In this document: in pieces, positions 63,051 to 64,000 of the stretch
How positions within the stretch are numbered: position 1 is the stretch's first letter
How the letters are laid out: each line of letters opens with the position of its first letter
DNA from: VFMC01 sp046331225
Lineage (GTDB): Bacteria > Actinomycetota > Acidimicrobiia > Acidimicrobiales > Ilumatobacteraceae
DNA length: 64,000 nt
Reading direction: 5' to 3'
Assembly: GCA_046331225.1 (NCBI GenBank)
Contig: JAXLRF010000004.1
Span: 186,001-250,000 of the forward strand
Made by a program: the position numbers and the translations under genes
Notes under the pieces: generated by a model
Database searches by the model: none
What the model was told of the DNA's origin: nothing
Seen by the model: only the letters and a program-made list of their open reading frames with translations

Positions 63051-63986
63051 TCAGCCGAGCAGCGGGGCGATCTCGTTCGCGATCAGGTCGAGGTGGTCGA
63101 GGTCGTCGAGGTCGAGCACCTGCAGGTAGATGCGCTCGGCGCCGGCCTCGGCCCAGCGGCGGAGGGTGGCGGCGACCTCGTCGACCGTGCCGGCCGCGCC
63201 GTTCTGGCGCAGCTCGCCGGGCTCGCGTCCGATCGCGGCGGCACGACGGGCGACCTCGGCCTCGTCGCGGCCGGCACACACCACCAGCGCCGCGCTGTAC
63301 ACCATCGGCTCGGTGCGACCGGCCTCGTCGCACGCGGCGCGCACCCGGTCGCACTGCTTGGTGAAGAAGTCGAGCGGCACGAAGGGCGTGTTGAACTCGG
63401 TCGCGTACCGGGCGGCCAGCTTCGGGGTGCGGCTCTTGCCGCCACCGCCCATCACGATCGGCAGCCGTGCCTGCGCCGGCTTGGGCAGCGCGGGCGAGTC
63501 GACCACGCTGTGCACCGTGCCGGTGTAGGTGAACGTCTCGCCGATCGGCGTGCGCCACATCCCGTCGACGATCGCGAGCTGGTCGGTGAGGTCGTCGAAG
63601 CGCGCGCCGAGCCCGGGGAACGGGATGGCGTAGGCGGTGTGCTCGAGCTCGTACCAGCCGGCGCCGAGGCCGAGCTCGACGCGGCCGCCGCTCATCTGGT
63701 CGACCTGGGCGACGCTGATCGCGAGCGGTCCGGGGAACCGGAACGTCACCGGCGTGACCAGCGTGCCGAGGCGGATCGTGCTGGTGTCGCGGGCCAGGCC
63801 GGCGAGCGTGATCCAGGCGTCGGTCGGGCCGGGCAGGCCGCTCACGTCGCCCATCTTCACGTAGTGGTCGCTGCGGAAGAACGCTCCGAAGCCGAGTGCC
63901 TCGGCGCGCTGTGCCACGGCGAGCAGGGTGTCGTAGGTGGCGCCCTGCTGGGGTTCGGTGAAGATGCGGAGGTCGGCGAGCTGCAT
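63051..63986 (-). CDS. LLM-class F420-dependent oxidoreductase
   Basis: 311-aa luciferase-like barrel. ADLRIFTEPQQGATYDTLLAVAQRAEALGFGAFFRSDHY, GSGLPGPTDAW-like GLPGPTDAWITLAGLARDTSTIRLGTLVTPVTFR and LGLGAGWYELEH are typical of the F420-using branch in actinobacteria. Substrate unknown. Start ATG 7 nt after TAGCGT at the edge of the window. Confidence 0.88.
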   Translation of the reverse strand: MQLADLRIFTEPQQGATYDTLLAVAQRAEALGFGAFFRSDHYVKMGDVSGLPGPTDAWITLAGLARDTSTIRLGTLVTPVTFRFPGPLAISVAQVDQMSGGRVELGLGAGWYELEHTAYAIPFPGLGARFDDLTDQLAIVDGMWRTPIGETFTYTGTVHSVVDSPALPKPAQARLPIVMGGGGKSRTPKLAARYATEFNTPFVPLDFFTKQCDRVRAACDEAGRTEPMVYSAALVVCAGRDEAEVARRAAAIGREPGELRQNGAAGTVDEVAATLRRWAEAGAERIYLQVLDLDDLDHLDLIANEIAPLLG

Positions 63987-64000
63987 GACTCTGACGCTAC

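Overview
The window is very GC-rich and comes from an actinobacterium. It carries a WhiB-type regulator, a GlgE/TreS-maltokinase trehalose pathway, F420/LLM-type oxidoreductases, SigF-type partner-switching genes and an actinobacterial-type dCTP deaminase. Many start codons lie 6-10 nt after a -10 hexamer, which suggests leaderless mRNAs. Gene style fits an Acidimicrobiia-like lineage, but that placement is inference. No plasmid, phage, IS or CRISPR sequence was seen.

Layout. (1) 0.06-12.1 kb: an alpha-glucan/trehalose cluster, glgE, treS-mak fusion, glgX, treZ, treY. Together these convert trehalose to maltose-1-phosphate and glucan, and turn glucan back into trehalose. (2) 12.1-39.0 kb: a stress-response island. 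It holds a universal stress protein, two SigF/SigB-type sigma factors, Dps, topoisomerase IB, a GSP26-like flavoprotein, fumarase, STAS/RsbW/SpoIIE partner-switching genes, a WhiB protein, a PilZ protein, a LuxR response regulator, a small heptose/glycosyltransferase cluster, lipoproteins, a patatin and a CinA C-domain. Nearly every transcription unit here is preceded by a match to the actinobacterial SigF/SigB promoter (GTTT-like, 15-17 nt, GGG[T/C]A[T/C]). In most cases the start codon is 8-10 nt after the -10. One match drives no ORF and is followed by two hairpins, a candidate small RNA. (3) 39.0-64 kb: mostly ordinary genes with TANNNT-type -10 boxes close to the start codon. These are a PaaX regulator and divergent desaturase, an SDR, a predicted selenoprotein with an in-frame UGA, tRNA-Gly(CCC), dcd, a MacB-like export operon, an Fe-S oxidoreductase, gpmI, a peptidase/glucosamine-kinase-like/SIS operon, a secreted repeat protein, an amidohydrolase and an LLM enzyme.

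The strongest observations are these. A selenocysteine gene at 40809-41966 would be split by standard gene calling. A 26-kb island carries a shared stress-sigma promoter with leaderless spacing. A candidate stress-controlled sRNA lies at about 37285-37361. A sigma factor gene runs in frame into dps with no stop codon. A chimeric gene remnant lies at 62419-62769. All functional calls are from reading translated sequence and motifs; no database search was possible.
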